From positions 372,001-436,000 of the forward strand of contig JBMFVE010000001.1 of the NCBI GenBank assembly GCA_049966155.1: a stretch of 64,000 nt of DNA, written 5' to 3'. Shown in pieces: positions 26,562 through 34,863 of this stretch. Position numbers and translations under genes: made by a program. Below the pieces are notes generated by a model, which saw nothing but the letters and a program-made list of their open reading frames with translations, did not search any database and was not told the DNA's origin. This DNA comes from JBMFVE01 sp049966155 (GTDB taxonomy: Bacteria; Bacteroidota; Ignavibacteria; Kryptoniales; JAKASW01). Position 1 is the first letter of the stretch, and each line of letters begins with the position of its first letter.

Positions 26562-27290
26562 TCAGTTCACCAGTAGAACCTCGCCTTTTGCTATAACCTT
26601 TCCTAAAAGTGGTTCATTATATTCATTGGCTACCTTTATAACCTCGTTCAATTTCCCATCCTGAAGTGCTGTACCGCGGTCTTTGACTGTGACATTTTTC
26701 GTCCGGAAAATGATTGCTACGTCATCCCCTCTCTTTATTAGGGGAATCAAATCAAACATATCCGAGGTCAAAATCTTGCCTGCCTGAATCCACCTGTTTG
26801 TCCATTTCCCGTCCAGCTGGCCAATACTTGCAACCGGGTTCACAATCTCAGTTGTTTCCGACCGCATTAAGCTTACCGAACTAGAGTCAATTACCTCGTG
26901 AGGATGAATCATACGCGTGGCAATCAGAACTTTTTCAAATGTTCTCACCCTGGCTGTCACCGGAATCATAGAAAAATGAGTGCTGGCATTCACCCTCGAC
27001 TCCGCCTTTACCATAAATGTCACCAAACCTTTTAAAAACAATGAATTCGCAACTGAGACCGACAAAAAAGGATTTGAGAAGCCAACATCATACTTGCTTC
27101 TCAAATCCTTAAATTCTATAAAATATTCTGTGGAGGGTGAAATGGCTCTTCTAACATAACTATTAATTGCTGATTGAATCTCGGTACCGGAAACTGATTG
27201 TGCATAAATTTCTCCCGATGTAGAAATCATCATTAATACAGTTAAAGCTAATGCCAGGCTTAACAACATATTATGAGTAGCATTCTTCAT
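26562..27290 (-). CDS. flgA: FlgA, P-ring assembly chaperone
   Basis: A 242-residue periplasmic protein with a signal peptide (cut near IYAQ, residue 31). The C-terminal half has an SAF-type domain: KVLIATRMIHPHEVIDSSSV, AGKILTSDMFDLIPLIKRGD and a final GKVIAKGEV, as in FlgA. It helps FlgI subunits assemble into the P-ring. It follows flgG by 12 bases and precedes flgH, in the usual order. Confidence 0.9.
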   Translation of the reverse strand: MKNATHNMLLSLALALTVLMMISTSGEIYAQSVSGTEIQSAINSYVRRAISPSTEYFIEFKDLRSKYDVGFSNPFLSVSVANSLFLKGLVTFMVKAESRVNASTHFSMIPVTARVRTFEKVLIATRMIHPHEVIDSSSVSLMRSETTEIVNPVASIGQLDGKWTNRWIQAGKILTSDMFDLIPLIKRGDDVAIIFRTKNVTVKDRGTALQDGKLNEVIKVANEYNEPLLGKVIAKGEVLLVN

Positions 27291-27302
27291 AGCAGCCTCA
27301 AT

Positions 27303-28091
27303 TTATCTCTTAATGTTGTTGGCAAGTTGCATCATATTGTCTGCAGTCTGAATAGCTTTTGAGTTAAGTTCATATGCTCGTTCAGCTTCAATCATTTTTA
27401 CCATCTCTTTCACTATTTCAACGTTGGATGACTCAAGATAGCCCTGCATTATAACACCAAAGCCTGTCGAACCGGCTGTTCCGATAATCGGAGTTCCAGA
27501 TGCAACCGTTTCCTGATACAGATTGCTTCCAACTGCATGCAATCCTGCCGGGTTGATAAATTTGACCACCACGAACTGTCCTAATGTCACTGGAGAACTT
27601 TGACCGGATATGGTTGCTTCAACTGTGCCATCACTTTTAACCTGAATCTGTGTAGTATCCTGAGGAATCGTAAATCCCGGTTCGACTATATAACCATTTG
27701 AGGTCACGAGATTTCCATCGCCTGATATCTTAAACGAACCATCTCTTGTATATGCTTCACTTCCGTCGGGCAAACGAATTTGGAAAAAGCCATCACCTTG
27801 AATAGCAAAGTCTAATTGGTTTTGTGTGGGCTGCAAATCTCCCTGGCCAAAATTTCTTGTTGTCGAAGACGGGACAACTCCATCACCAACCTGGAGTTCA
27901 GCAGGTCTTGTCCCCCCCTGCTGATCAGGGATACCGGTTCCCCTTAAAGTCTCGTACATCAAATCCTGAAATTCTGCTCTTGTCTGCTTAAAAGCAGTTG
28001 TGTTAACATTAGATAAATTATTCGCAATTACGTCTACGTTCAGCTGTTGTGCATACATTCCACTTGCTGCTGTCTTTAATGCCCGTTCCAT
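27303..28091 (-). CDS. flgG: Distal rod protein FlgG
   Basis: A 262-residue axial protein. MERALKTAASGMYAQQLNVD with VIANNLSNVNTTAFKQ is the classic FlgG N-terminus, GDLQPTQNQLDFAIQGDGFF the central motif, and a C-terminal ERAYELNSKAIQTADNMMQ helix completes it. It builds the distal rod through the P and L rings. The start chosen is ATG at 28091, behind GGAGGGAAGG; the TTG four codons upstream is within the ribosome site. Confidence 0.96.
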   Translation of the reverse strand: MERALKTAASGMYAQQLNVDVIANNLSNVNTTAFKQTRAEFQDLMYETLRGTGIPDQQGGTRPAELQVGDGVVPSSTTRNFGQGDLQPTQNQLDFAIQGDGFFQIRLPDGSEAYTRDGSFKISGDGNLVTSNGYIVEPGFTIPQDTTQIQVKSDGTVEATISGQSSPVTLGQFVVVKFINPAGLHAVGSNLYQETVASGTPIIGTAGSTGFGVIMQGYLESSNVEIVKEMVKMIEAERAYELNSKAIQTADNMMQLANNIKR

Positions 28092-28261
28092 CCTTCCCTC
28101 CAAATTGAAATTTTTGCCGAAAAAATTTTTAAGATTAATTTAATGTAGCCGGATAACAATGCCGTAGTAAGTGAGCGCCCCTTTCTAACTGCAAAAAGAT
28201 CCCCGGATGTCAACCTGCATAACATTTTCTTGTCGTCAGGATAAATTGAAACCGTGATCAT
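28076..28261 (-). CDS. Small ORF between flgF and flgG, doubtful
   Basis: A 61-codon frame whose ATG overlaps the flgF stop by four bases and whose end overlaps the flgG start. It encodes MITVSIYPDDKKMLCRLTSG, then a basic region and a hydrophobic stretch TTALLSGYIKLILKIF. The ATGA junction and full use of a 166-base gap favour a real gene; the lack of a Shine-Dalgarno sequence and of any recognisable family is against it. The gap could instead hold a promoter for flgG. Confidence 0.3.
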   Translation of the reverse strand: MITVSIYPDDKKMLCRLTSGDLFAVRKGRSLTTALLSGYIKLILKIFSAKISIWREGWNGH

Positions 28262-29007
28262 ATCTTTCCAACCTGATTTGCTTGAGCCAGAGAATCATCC
28301 TGACTCTGAATGGCTTTTTGACCCACCTCAAAATTTCTTTGTAGCTCAATCAAAGCGATCATTTCGTCTATTGGATTAACATTAGAACCTTCCAGAAATC
28401 CCTGCCTGAGGTTCAAAGATTGTGGATCAATGTCATGCAGAATTGCAAGATCTGATATTGAATAAAGCGAATTCCCAACTTTGCTGATTTGCGAATAATC
28501 CTGAGGTACAACAACACGAATTTGACCATAAATACGCTGTCCAGCTTTGACAGTCCCGTCACGATCGATTACAAGACTGTCGGATTTCAGCTGCTGCATA
28601 TTGTCAATCCTAATAGGTCCTCCGTTGCCCATTACAACGGAGCCGTCCCGTGTGGTCAAAATCCCCCCAGATGAAAGGGTGAATGAACCATCCCGGGTCA
28701 AACGGACTCCATCGGGAGTCTCCACCACGAAAAATCCATCGCCGCTAATTGCTACATCAAGCGAATTATTTGTTTGTTCAAGCGGACCTTGCGAATAATC
28801 CGTGTAAGTTTTCTGCAAAACATCCTTTGCTGTCGGATCAATTGTTCCATCACGAAAAAGAGTTTTTGCATTAATTAGCTCATCAACAAAAGCATCGTCT
28901 CTTTTAAAAGCTGTTGTGTTCAAATTGGCAAGGTTATTTGCTACCACCTCTAGTTTTTTCTGAAGTGGAATTAATCCCAGGGCGCTTGTGTATATACCTT
29001 TTATCAT
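28258..29007 (-). CDS. flgF: Proximal rod protein FlgF (FlgG-like)
   Basis: A 249-residue axial protein. IKGIYTSALGLIPLQKKLEVVANNLANLNTT is reduced to its core in KKLEVVANNLANLNTTAFKR; DVAISGDGFFVVETPDG and the C-terminal ELQRNFEVGQKAIQSQD are FlgF/FlgG motifs. Position before flgG supports FlgF. It forms part of the proximal rod. The gene follows the YlxL-like gene by two bases. Confidence 0.92.
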   Translation of the reverse strand: MIKGIYTSALGLIPLQKKLEVVANNLANLNTTAFKRDDAFVDELINAKTLFRDGTIDPTAKDVLQKTYTDYSQGPLEQTNNSLDVAISGDGFFVVETPDGVRLTRDGSFTLSSGGILTTRDGSVVMGNGGPIRIDNMQQLKSDSLVIDRDGTVKAGQRIYGQIRVVVPQDYSQISKVGNSLYSISDLAILHDIDPQSLNLRQGFLEGSNVNPIDEMIALIELQRNFEVGQKAIQSQDDSLAQANQVGKI

Positions 29008-29009
29008 GA

Positions 29010-29666
29010 CTAGCTCCTTTCTAAATGCTCAGATGTTTTTCTGCCCAAACTGGCAATCTTGCTTCTTTTCAAAGCCAGTATTAGCTGAAGTTCCCCTTTG
29101 CCCATGTTCAGCTGGCGAGCAATGACATCGAGGTCACTTCCTTCTGTAACCAATGCAAATGCCTCTTTAAATCTACTGTCTTTCAATCGAGATGCCTGAG
29201 AGGCATAAGATATAGCAAAGTTTAGCCTGTCTGTCTCTGTACGGTTTGCTCGGGCAAACTCTTTAAGAGCAGCAAATGAATGGGCCTCTTCTTCCCTTTC
29301 AGGAACTCTCACCCGCTTTCGCACGCTCAAAGCTCTCTCTGCAGATAGGGTATTAAGTATCCTCTCAATATCTGAAGAAGAAATAACCGAGTGCGGCTCT
29401 GGCGCTTTCCTCACTCCTTTGAAATTTTTTGATAACCTTTCTCGGCCATTAACCTTCATCATGCCCCGGATAAGAATTGCCAGGGCAATAAGCAGCAGTA
29501 TAAATTCAACAATCAGTACTATATCTGTGATATTGCCAATTAAGGAAGTAATCCAGCTTGATTGATTGACTGGCTCACTGCCGTGAAGCGCAGCCCGATT
29601 AATTTCATGTGAAACCAGTGCTCTGATATCTACTTCAGTTGTGTCAATTAAAGCAAATGCAAACAT
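29010..29666 (-). CDS. YlxL-like (DUF6115-type) flagellar-operon membrane protein
   Basis: A 218-residue protein with one membrane helix (about 48-67, IVEFILLLIALAILIRG), a charged linker, and a C-terminal helical region. The end ALVTEGSDLDVIARQLNMGKGELQLILALK has the GKGE-type helix-turn-helix seen in YlxL/DUF6115-like proteins encoded in flagellar operons. The function of these is not settled. The ATG shares one base with the histidine kinase stop (TAATG). It might link membrane state and gene regulation, but that is inference. Confidence 0.6.
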   Translation of the reverse strand: MFAFALIDTTEVDIRALVSHEINRAALHGSEPVNQSSWITSLIGNITDIVLIVEFILLLIALAILIRGMMKVNGRERLSKNFKGVRKAPEPHSVISSSDIERILNTLSAERALSVRKRVRVPEREEEAHSFAALKEFARANRTETDRLNFAISYASQASRLKDSRFKEAFALVTEGSDLDVIARQLNMGKGELQLILALKRSKIASLGRKTSEHLERS

Positions 29667-31066
29667 TAGTTAGCCTCCATGTTCACTTTTTGCCTATTAA
29701 TAGGGAGGTATATCGTAAAGGTCGTGCCATGCCCTTCAACACTATTTACTTTTATTTCACCGCCAAATTTCCTTACAATTCCACGGGTAATTGATAATCC
29801 CAATCCTGTTCCTTTCCCCTGTTCTTTCGTTGTAAAGAAAGCCTCAAATATCCTGTCGATATTCTCTTTTTTTATTCCAACACCGTTATCTGTGAACTTA
29901 ATCACAATGTTTTTGTCATCAAATTCTGTCGTTATTGTCATCTTACCACCGTTTGGCATTGCATCCTTTGCGTTAATCAGAAGGTTTAAGAAAACCTGTT
30001 GGAGGTAATTCTTGTTTGCGCGTATAGGAGGGAGATCATCTTCAAAATGCAGATCGAGTTCAATCCCTTTGCTGGTAAACAGGTGATCAACCAAAGTAAC
30101 CATTTCATTAATTGCCCAATTAACGTTGACAGGCTCATGCTCCAGCTCTTGTGGAACGCTTCTTGAGAAAGTCACCAGCTGACGAGTGATTTGTGCAATT
30201 CGCTGTACCTGATTTCGAATAATTTCAATTCGTTGCGCAATATCCTTCCCCTGTCCAATTAATGATATATGACCAAGGAGAATCTGCAATGGATTATTTA
30301 TTTCATGCGCAATTCCACCTGCGAGCTCACCTACTGAGGCAAGTTTTGCTGTCTGAAGCATTTGGGCCTGTGACTTCTTTAGCTCATCAGCAGTTCTTCG
30401 AAGCCTCTCTATATTTTTAATGTTCTCAATAGCAACAGCAGCCTGGTTGGATAAAATCGACAATAGCATCAAATCCTTGTCAGAAACTCCTTCTCGAATA
30501 GTTTCTGTTCGTATTATGTAAACACCAATTGCTTCATTTCGAAGAATGATTGGAACAACTACAAAATTCTTCTGACCAACCTCCCCAACTGAAGTATTCA
30601 GGTCGGGTACCACAGTGGTCTTTTTTTGTGCCACGACCCAGTCAAGTATCCCCTCTTCCAGGAGATGTTGTGCACAATTCATCATATATGATGAGCATGA
30701 AGGAAGAAATGGCTTAACTTCCGGTTTTCCATCTATAACTTCAAATATCATGCTTTCTTCCACCGGTATGACCTGCCGTGTTAAATCAAGAAGGGACGCA
30801 AAAACCGATACCGAATCAGTCGCTGTGCTTATCGCATTCGAAAGCCTTTGCATAGCAATTAATTCATCAAGCGATTTGCGCATCCTTGTCTCGCTTTGCT
30901 CGTGAAAATCTATCCTATCTTTTAAAACCTGGATCGTTGATTCGAGAGCACGAATGTAGCTTTCGCGAGTTTCCATGAATCTTTCTATCAACACGGCTGG
31001 ATCAGTCATCTTTTGCGAATCATTTTCCTTTTGCTTTATTTGAATTTCTGTATCTCGTTCCTTCAT
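29666..31066 (-). CDS. GAF-domain sensor histidine kinase
   Basis: A 466-residue soluble kinase. An N-terminal coiled coil (20-70) leads to a GAF domain (about 75-220), a HisKA dimer domain with GGIAHEINNPLQIL and phospho-acceptor His254, and a HATPase_c domain with NLLINAKDAM (N box), FTDNGVGI (G1) and GKGTGLGLSI (G2). No transmembrane segment is present, so the signal is cytoplasmic. The NtrB-like HEINNP form is the kind that pairs with sigma-54 activators, for example FlgS/FlgR in epsilon-proteobacteria. No response activator is next to it; the REC proteins at 18081-19204 are the nearest candidates. Confidence 0.9.
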   Translation of the reverse strand: MKERDTEIQIKQKENDSQKMTDPAVLIERFMETRESYIRALESTIQVLKDRIDFHEQSETRMRKSLDELIAMQRLSNAISTATDSVSVFASLLDLTRQVIPVEESMIFEVIDGKPEVKPFLPSCSSYMMNCAQHLLEEGILDWVVAQKKTTVVPDLNTSVGEVGQKNFVVVPIILRNEAIGVYIIRTETIREGVSDKDLMLLSILSNQAAVAIENIKNIERLRRTADELKKSQAQMLQTAKLASVGELAGGIAHEINNPLQILLGHISLIGQGKDIAQRIEIIRNQVQRIAQITRQLVTFSRSVPQELEHEPVNVNWAINEMVTLVDHLFTSKGIELDLHFEDDLPPIRANKNYLQQVFLNLLINAKDAMPNGGKMTITTEFDDKNIVIKFTDNGVGIKKENIDRIFEAFFTTKEQGKGTGLGLSITRGIVRKFGGEIKVNSVEGHGTTFTIYLPINRQKVNMEAN

Positions 31067-31078
31067 CAGTCCCTCCAG

Positions 31079-31939
31079 TTAAACGATGTTTACAAATGTT
31101 CGTTCCAAATCTTCACGCAATCTAGAACCAAACGAATCAAGAAAGGATTGTGTGATTTCTGACTCTGAAATGTTCAAGATCTTTAATGCCTCTGGTTCAT
31201 AATGCTCAACTCTCTCATACGAAAGCGATCCTATATCAAGTTTGTGGCAAAGGTAGTCTACAAAATGAATCAAGCAGGTAAGTTGTGGATTCCTTTCAGA
31301 TAACAAAGGTCTGTGATGAAACTTTATTGCCTCCACTAGCTGGTCAGGCATATTCCACCTTTCAGCAAGCCATCCCCCAATGTCACCATGAGTAGCAAAG
31401 AGAACCGCCTGCTCCATATCCTGAAAAGATGATTTTCCTTCCGTAACAGCCCGTATAATCCTGGCATAATCTTCATGGAAGTATTGATGAGTTACCAGGA
31501 TCCCTATATCATGAAGCAATCCTGCAACAAAGGACTCACTGCTTATACGATAGCCAAGCTGCCGCGCTAGAGTTCTGGCAGCCACTGCAGTTGCCAGGGA
31601 ATGCTGCCAGAACTCTTTTGAATTAAAATATTTATCAGGCTTTTTCTTAAATGCACTTATCAAGGACACACTGATCAAAATTTCTTTTAGAGAATCAAAG
31701 CCCAACACCATAATGGCAAAATCAAGGGTTGAAATCTTTTTTTGAAATCCATAAAAAGGTGAATTGGCAATTTTAAGGACTTTCGCCGTAAGCACCTGAT
31801 CAGCGGAAATTACTCTGGTTAACATTGAAACACTTGTTTTTGGGTTATCAATCAGTGAAGCCACCTCCAGAGCTATCGATGGAAGAGCGGGTAACTGAAT
31901 TATGTTCTGTACCTTTTCTTTTAAAATATCGTTTTCCAT
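31079..31939 (-). CDS. HDOD-domain signalling protein
   Basis: A 286-residue single-domain HDOD protein. IIQLPALPSIALEVASLID, SADQVLTAKVLKIANSPFYG, VLGFDSLKEILISVSL and FVAGLLHDIGILV are HDOD motifs; the HD pair lies in LLHDIG. HDOD proteins are related to HD-GYP phosphodiesterases but usually lack the full metal site and act as signalling scaffolds. The start overlaps the end of the HDOD-sigma-4 gene by 19 bases. Two HDOD genes in tandem next to fliA suggest a control role in motility. Confidence 0.88.
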   Translation of the reverse strand: MENDILKEKVQNIIQLPALPSIALEVASLIDNPKTSVSMLTRVISADQVLTAKVLKIANSPFYGFQKKISTLDFAIMVLGFDSLKEILISVSLISAFKKKPDKYFNSKEFWQHSLATAVAARTLARQLGYRISSESFVAGLLHDIGILVTHQYFHEDYARIIRAVTEGKSSFQDMEQAVLFATHGDIGGWLAERWNMPDQLVEAIKFHHRPLLSERNPQLTCLIHFVDYLCHKLDIGSLSYERVEHYEPEALKILNISESEITQSFLDSFGSRLREDLERTFVNIV

Positions 31940-33090
31940 TTCTCTAACCTGTTGGTTATAATTGCCTTTTCTGCCATTTGTTGGAGCACGGCAACGGCAT
32001 TGCGATAATATTCCGCCACCCTTGCTTCATCGTAACCAAGGACAACCGCAACCTGGTGTAAATCCAACCCTTCATAAAGTTTGAGAGTCAAAACAAGCCT
32101 TTCAGACGTCGGGAGAAGCTTTATCGCATCCACAAAAAATCTTTTTAAGGCCTCTTCATCAGTAGGGTCTTGTTCATGCGCAAGTCCCCTTCTGTGGCCC
32201 TCCAGTCCGCGATATTCAGAAGTAACGCCTTCATCCACGGGTACCCGTATTCTTACCGTCTCAGTTAAGCCATCACGTGCGTACTTATCGTAAAGATATT
32301 GTAAAGAATTTCCAAGAATTTGCAGCCCAATTTTTTCCGCTGCAAAGAAGTCGATAGTTAATGGCCAGTTGGAGCATGAATATCCATGAGTACAAGCTAT
32401 CTGGTTGGCTACGTGCACGACCGAAGTTAATTCAGTGTTGATTTTTGCCTGAACAGGATGGTGATGAAACTTAATTGCTTCTACCAGCTGAGGCGGAAAA
32501 TTCCACCTTTCAGCAATCCATGCGCCAACATCGGCGTGATTGGCTCCCAGAACTGTCTCTTCCGCAAAAAGGGGTTGCTCTTTGCCCTCCTCTATTATCT
32601 TGTAAATCTCCTGAAACTCAGGCCTGAAGAAACGATAGAGGACAAGTGTGCCAATATCGTGCAGTAAGCCCGCAGCATATCCCTCGCCGGGAACCCTGAG
32701 ACCTGATTCACGACCTATTGATTTTGCAATTAAAGCTGTGTCTAAAGCGTGCTTCCAGAATTTGCGAGGATCGAAACCCTTTACAGGTTCCCCTTTAAAA
32801 AGGTCTATTAGCGTCAGAGAAAGCACGGTTTCTCTCAGAGTCTCAAACCCAAGTGCTACAATTGCCCACTCCACAGTTGTAATTTTCCTCGTGAACCCAT
32901 AGAAAGGAGAATTAGCAACACGCAAAACTTTAGCGCTCAGTGCTTGATCTTTTGACACAATCCTAGCAAGCTCGGCAGCACTACTGTCTGAATCACTCGC
33001 AAGCCTCATCACTTCCAGAGCTATTGTCGGAAATGTAGGTAGCTCTCTTATTGCGGAGAGCTTCTCTGTAAATTGACCGACCTCTATCAC
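31921..33090 (-). CDS. HDOD protein with C-terminal sigma-region-4-like domain
   Basis: A 389-residue protein. Residues 5-230 are an HDOD domain (IRELPTFPTIALEVMRLAS, SKDQALSAKVLRVANSPFYG, YAAGLLHDIGTLV). Residues 325-372 look like a degenerate sigma-70 region 4: LPTSERLVLTLKLYEGLDL and VVLGYDEARVAEYYRNAV align with FliA LPERERIVVTLYYYEELTF and KILGISESRVSQIHTEVI. The recognition helix loses the usual polar DNA-reading residues, so it may bind FliA or RNA polymerase rather than DNA. GTG start overlaps the fliA stop by GTGA. The function is unknown; an effector of sigma-28 activity is one reading. Confidence 0.82.
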   Translation of the reverse strand: MIEVGQFTEKLSAIRELPTFPTIALEVMRLASDSDSSAAELARIVSKDQALSAKVLRVANSPFYGFTRKITTVEWAIVALGFETLRETVLSLTLIDLFKGEPVKGFDPRKFWKHALDTALIAKSIGRESGLRVPGEGYAAGLLHDIGTLVLYRFFRPEFQEIYKIIEEGKEQPLFAEETVLGANHADVGAWIAERWNFPPQLVEAIKFHHHPVQAKINTELTSVVHVANQIACTHGYSCSNWPLTIDFFAAEKIGLQILGNSLQYLYDKYARDGLTETVRIRVPVDEGVTSEYRGLEGHRRGLAHEQDPTDEEALKRFFVDAIKLLPTSERLVLTLKLYEGLDLHQVAVVLGYDEARVAEYYRNAVAVLQQMAEKAIITNRLEKWKTIF

Positions 33091-33815
33091 AACTCAACTG
33101 CCTTTCTCAGGAGTTTTCTGAACCTGTTTATCACTTCAGTATGAATTTGAGATACACGCGACTCACTTATGCCGAGTATTTTCCCAATCTCTTTAAATGT
33201 CAATTCCTCGTAATAATAAAGTGTCACAACAATACGTTCACGTTCGGGAAGTTCCTTAAGAAGCCGCAAAACATGGTCTTTTAGCTCATTATCCTCATAT
33301 TTGTCAACCACGCGATCGTCATCAGTTATCATCTCTTCGAGAGTGATATCATTTCCCACAGTTTTGCTTAAAGAAACAGCGTCAGCATTGGCGAGATACC
33401 CTTTTATCCTATCGAACTCATTAACCGGCATATTTATTGCCTCTGAAAGCTGATCGTAAGACAGGGATTCAAAATTAATTTTATCTAAAGATCTGGAAGC
33501 TCTCTTGTATTTGTCCCTGACCGACCTCGGGAGCCAATCCACTTTTCTAATCTCATCAAGCATTACACCTTTTATTCTCTGGGCTGCAAATGTTTCAAAT
33601 TTGACTCCACGATGTGGGTCAAAGCGTTCAATCGCTTCGTTTAATCCAATTATCCCGATGCTCATCAAATCATCAGTTGTGAAAACAGATTTTGGTGGAA
33701 GATTGATGGATCGTGCAGCGTATTTAACCAGGTTTAAATAAGCAAGAACCAGCTGTTTTTTTAAAGCAGTGCTCTTGCGCTTCGAATATTTATCCCATAG
33801 CTCATTCGTGGTCAT
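33087..33815 (-). CDS. fliA: Flagellar sigma factor FliA (sigma-28)
   Basis: A 242-residue sigma factor of the FliA/WhiG group. Region 2 includes LMSIGIIGLNEAIERFDPHRG and FETFAAQRIKGVMLDEIR; region 3 SYDQLSEAINMPV; region 4 LPERERIVVTLYYYEELT followed by ESRVSQIHTEV. It should direct late flagellar and chemotaxis genes. The anti-sigma factor FlgM is not recognised in the window. The ATG overlaps the upstream two-helix membrane gene by ATGA, and the HDOD-sigma-4 gene is coupled downstream. Confidence 0.95.
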   Translation of the reverse strand: MTTNELWDKYSKRKSTALKKQLVLAYLNLVKYAARSINLPPKSVFTTDDLMSIGIIGLNEAIERFDPHRGVKFETFAAQRIKGVMLDEIRKVDWLPRSVRDKYKRASRSLDKINFESLSYDQLSEAINMPVNEFDRIKGYLANADAVSLSKTVGNDITLEEMITDDDRVVDKYEDNELKDHVLRLLKELPERERIVVTLYYYEELTFKEIGKILGISESRVSQIHTEVINRFRKLLRKAVEL

Positions 33816-34057
33816 AATTGCGCCTCAACTTTCTTATGATGTTCATTAGCTATTCTCTCTGCTTGTTCGCGATTCCTTTGAAGCGTCAGTACAAAAGTGA
33901 AAGTAAAAGCCAGTATAAGAAGGCTTATGGCAACGCCAAACGAAACCAAAAATGATTTCACAATTGCATTCATAGCATCAAATCCCTCTGAATCGAAATA
34001 CACAATCCCGAGAAAGAAAATTAAAAGGGGTATCTTCAACAAATTCTTGTTGTTCAT
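33812..34057 (-). CDS. Small two-helix membrane protein between flhG and fliA
   Basis: An 81-residue protein with two hydrophobic segments (about 6-20 and 34-58) and a basic, Glu-rich C-terminal tail (RNREQAERIANEHHKK). It overlaps the flhG stop and the fliA start by ATGA on both sides, so it is made with them. No family is recognised. The position recalls small accessory genes found between flhG and fliA in several phyla. It might locate FlhG or FliA at the membrane, which is inference. Confidence 0.75.
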   Translation of the reverse strand: MNNKNLLKIPLLIFFLGIVYFDSEGFDAMNAIVKSFLVSFGVAISLLILAFTFTFVLTLQRNREQAERIANEHHKKVEAQL

Positions 34058-34863
34058 CTCACCCTCTCGAGAATTCTTGAAGTGATTTCTTCAATAGCTT
34101 TTGCTGCTTTTGAATCTGGAAATTCTATCATCAATGGTGTTTGCACGTTTACCGAGCGCACCACTGCCTCATCTGTAGGTACAAAGCCGGCATAATCTAT
34201 CCTGGTGTTCAAGAAATGCATTGTGACAATATCAAATTTTTCCTTAACTTCCTCAGCTGTTTGAGCATCAACAACATTATTTATCAGTAATTTCAAATTG
34301 GATCCCGAATTTATTCGCTTCAGTGCCTTGACCAGCACGTACGCATCCATAACAGCAGTAGGCTCTGGCGTTGAGACGATATATATATCGTCACAGAGAA
34401 TACCAAATGAGATTGATTCCTGTACAATTCCGGCGGCGGTGTCGACAACCACATAGTCAAATCTTGGCTCAAGATTGGATATCTCGTTAAACAGTGATGC
34501 TATTTCGCCTGAACCAAGTTTCCTGTAAGTACCATCAGATGAACCAGCTATTAAATAAAGATTTTCACTAAGTTTTGTCATTGCTTCTGAAAGATTTGAT
34601 ATTCCTCCCACAACGTCGATTAACCTATTCACAGGTGAAGAGCCTGTAAGTATGTCGAGATTAGAAAGGTTGATGTTTCCGTCAATGAGTAAAACCCTTG
34701 CTCCCTTGTAAGCCAGTACATAGCTCATGTTCAGTGCAAGATTGCTTTTGCCAACACCTCCTTTGCCGCTCATTACAGCAATTCGATGCGGGGGCGTCCC
34801 ACTTAATGAAACCCTTGCTTGAGCTTCAACTATTTCTCTTAATTTTATCGCTTGATCAAGCAT
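34054..34863 (-). CDS. flhG: FlhG (FleN/YlxH), MinD-like ATPase controlling flagellar number
   Basis: A protein of about 269 residues. The deviant Walker A motif GKGGVGKSNLALN lies near residues 33-45, then VLLIDGNINLSNLDIL and VVVDTAAGI (Walker B). FlhG limits flagellar number by stimulating FlhF GTPase. The N-terminal LDQAIKLREIV helix resembles the FlhF-activating DQA motif of FlhG. The ATG at 34863 overlaps the flhF stop by eight bases; a TTG five codons upstream is also open. Confidence 0.93.
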   Translation of the reverse strand: MLDQAIKLREIVEAQARVSLSGTPPHRIAVMSGKGGVGKSNLALNMSYVLAYKGARVLLIDGNINLSNLDILTGSSPVNRLIDVVGGISNLSEAMTKLSENLYLIAGSSDGTYRKLGSGEIASLFNEISNLEPRFDYVVVDTAAGIVQESISFGILCDDIYIVSTPEPTAVMDAYVLVKALKRINSGSNLKLLINNVVDAQTAEEVKEKFDIVTMHFLNTRIDYAGFVPTDEAVVRSVNVQTPLMIEFPDSKAAKAIEEITSRILERVR

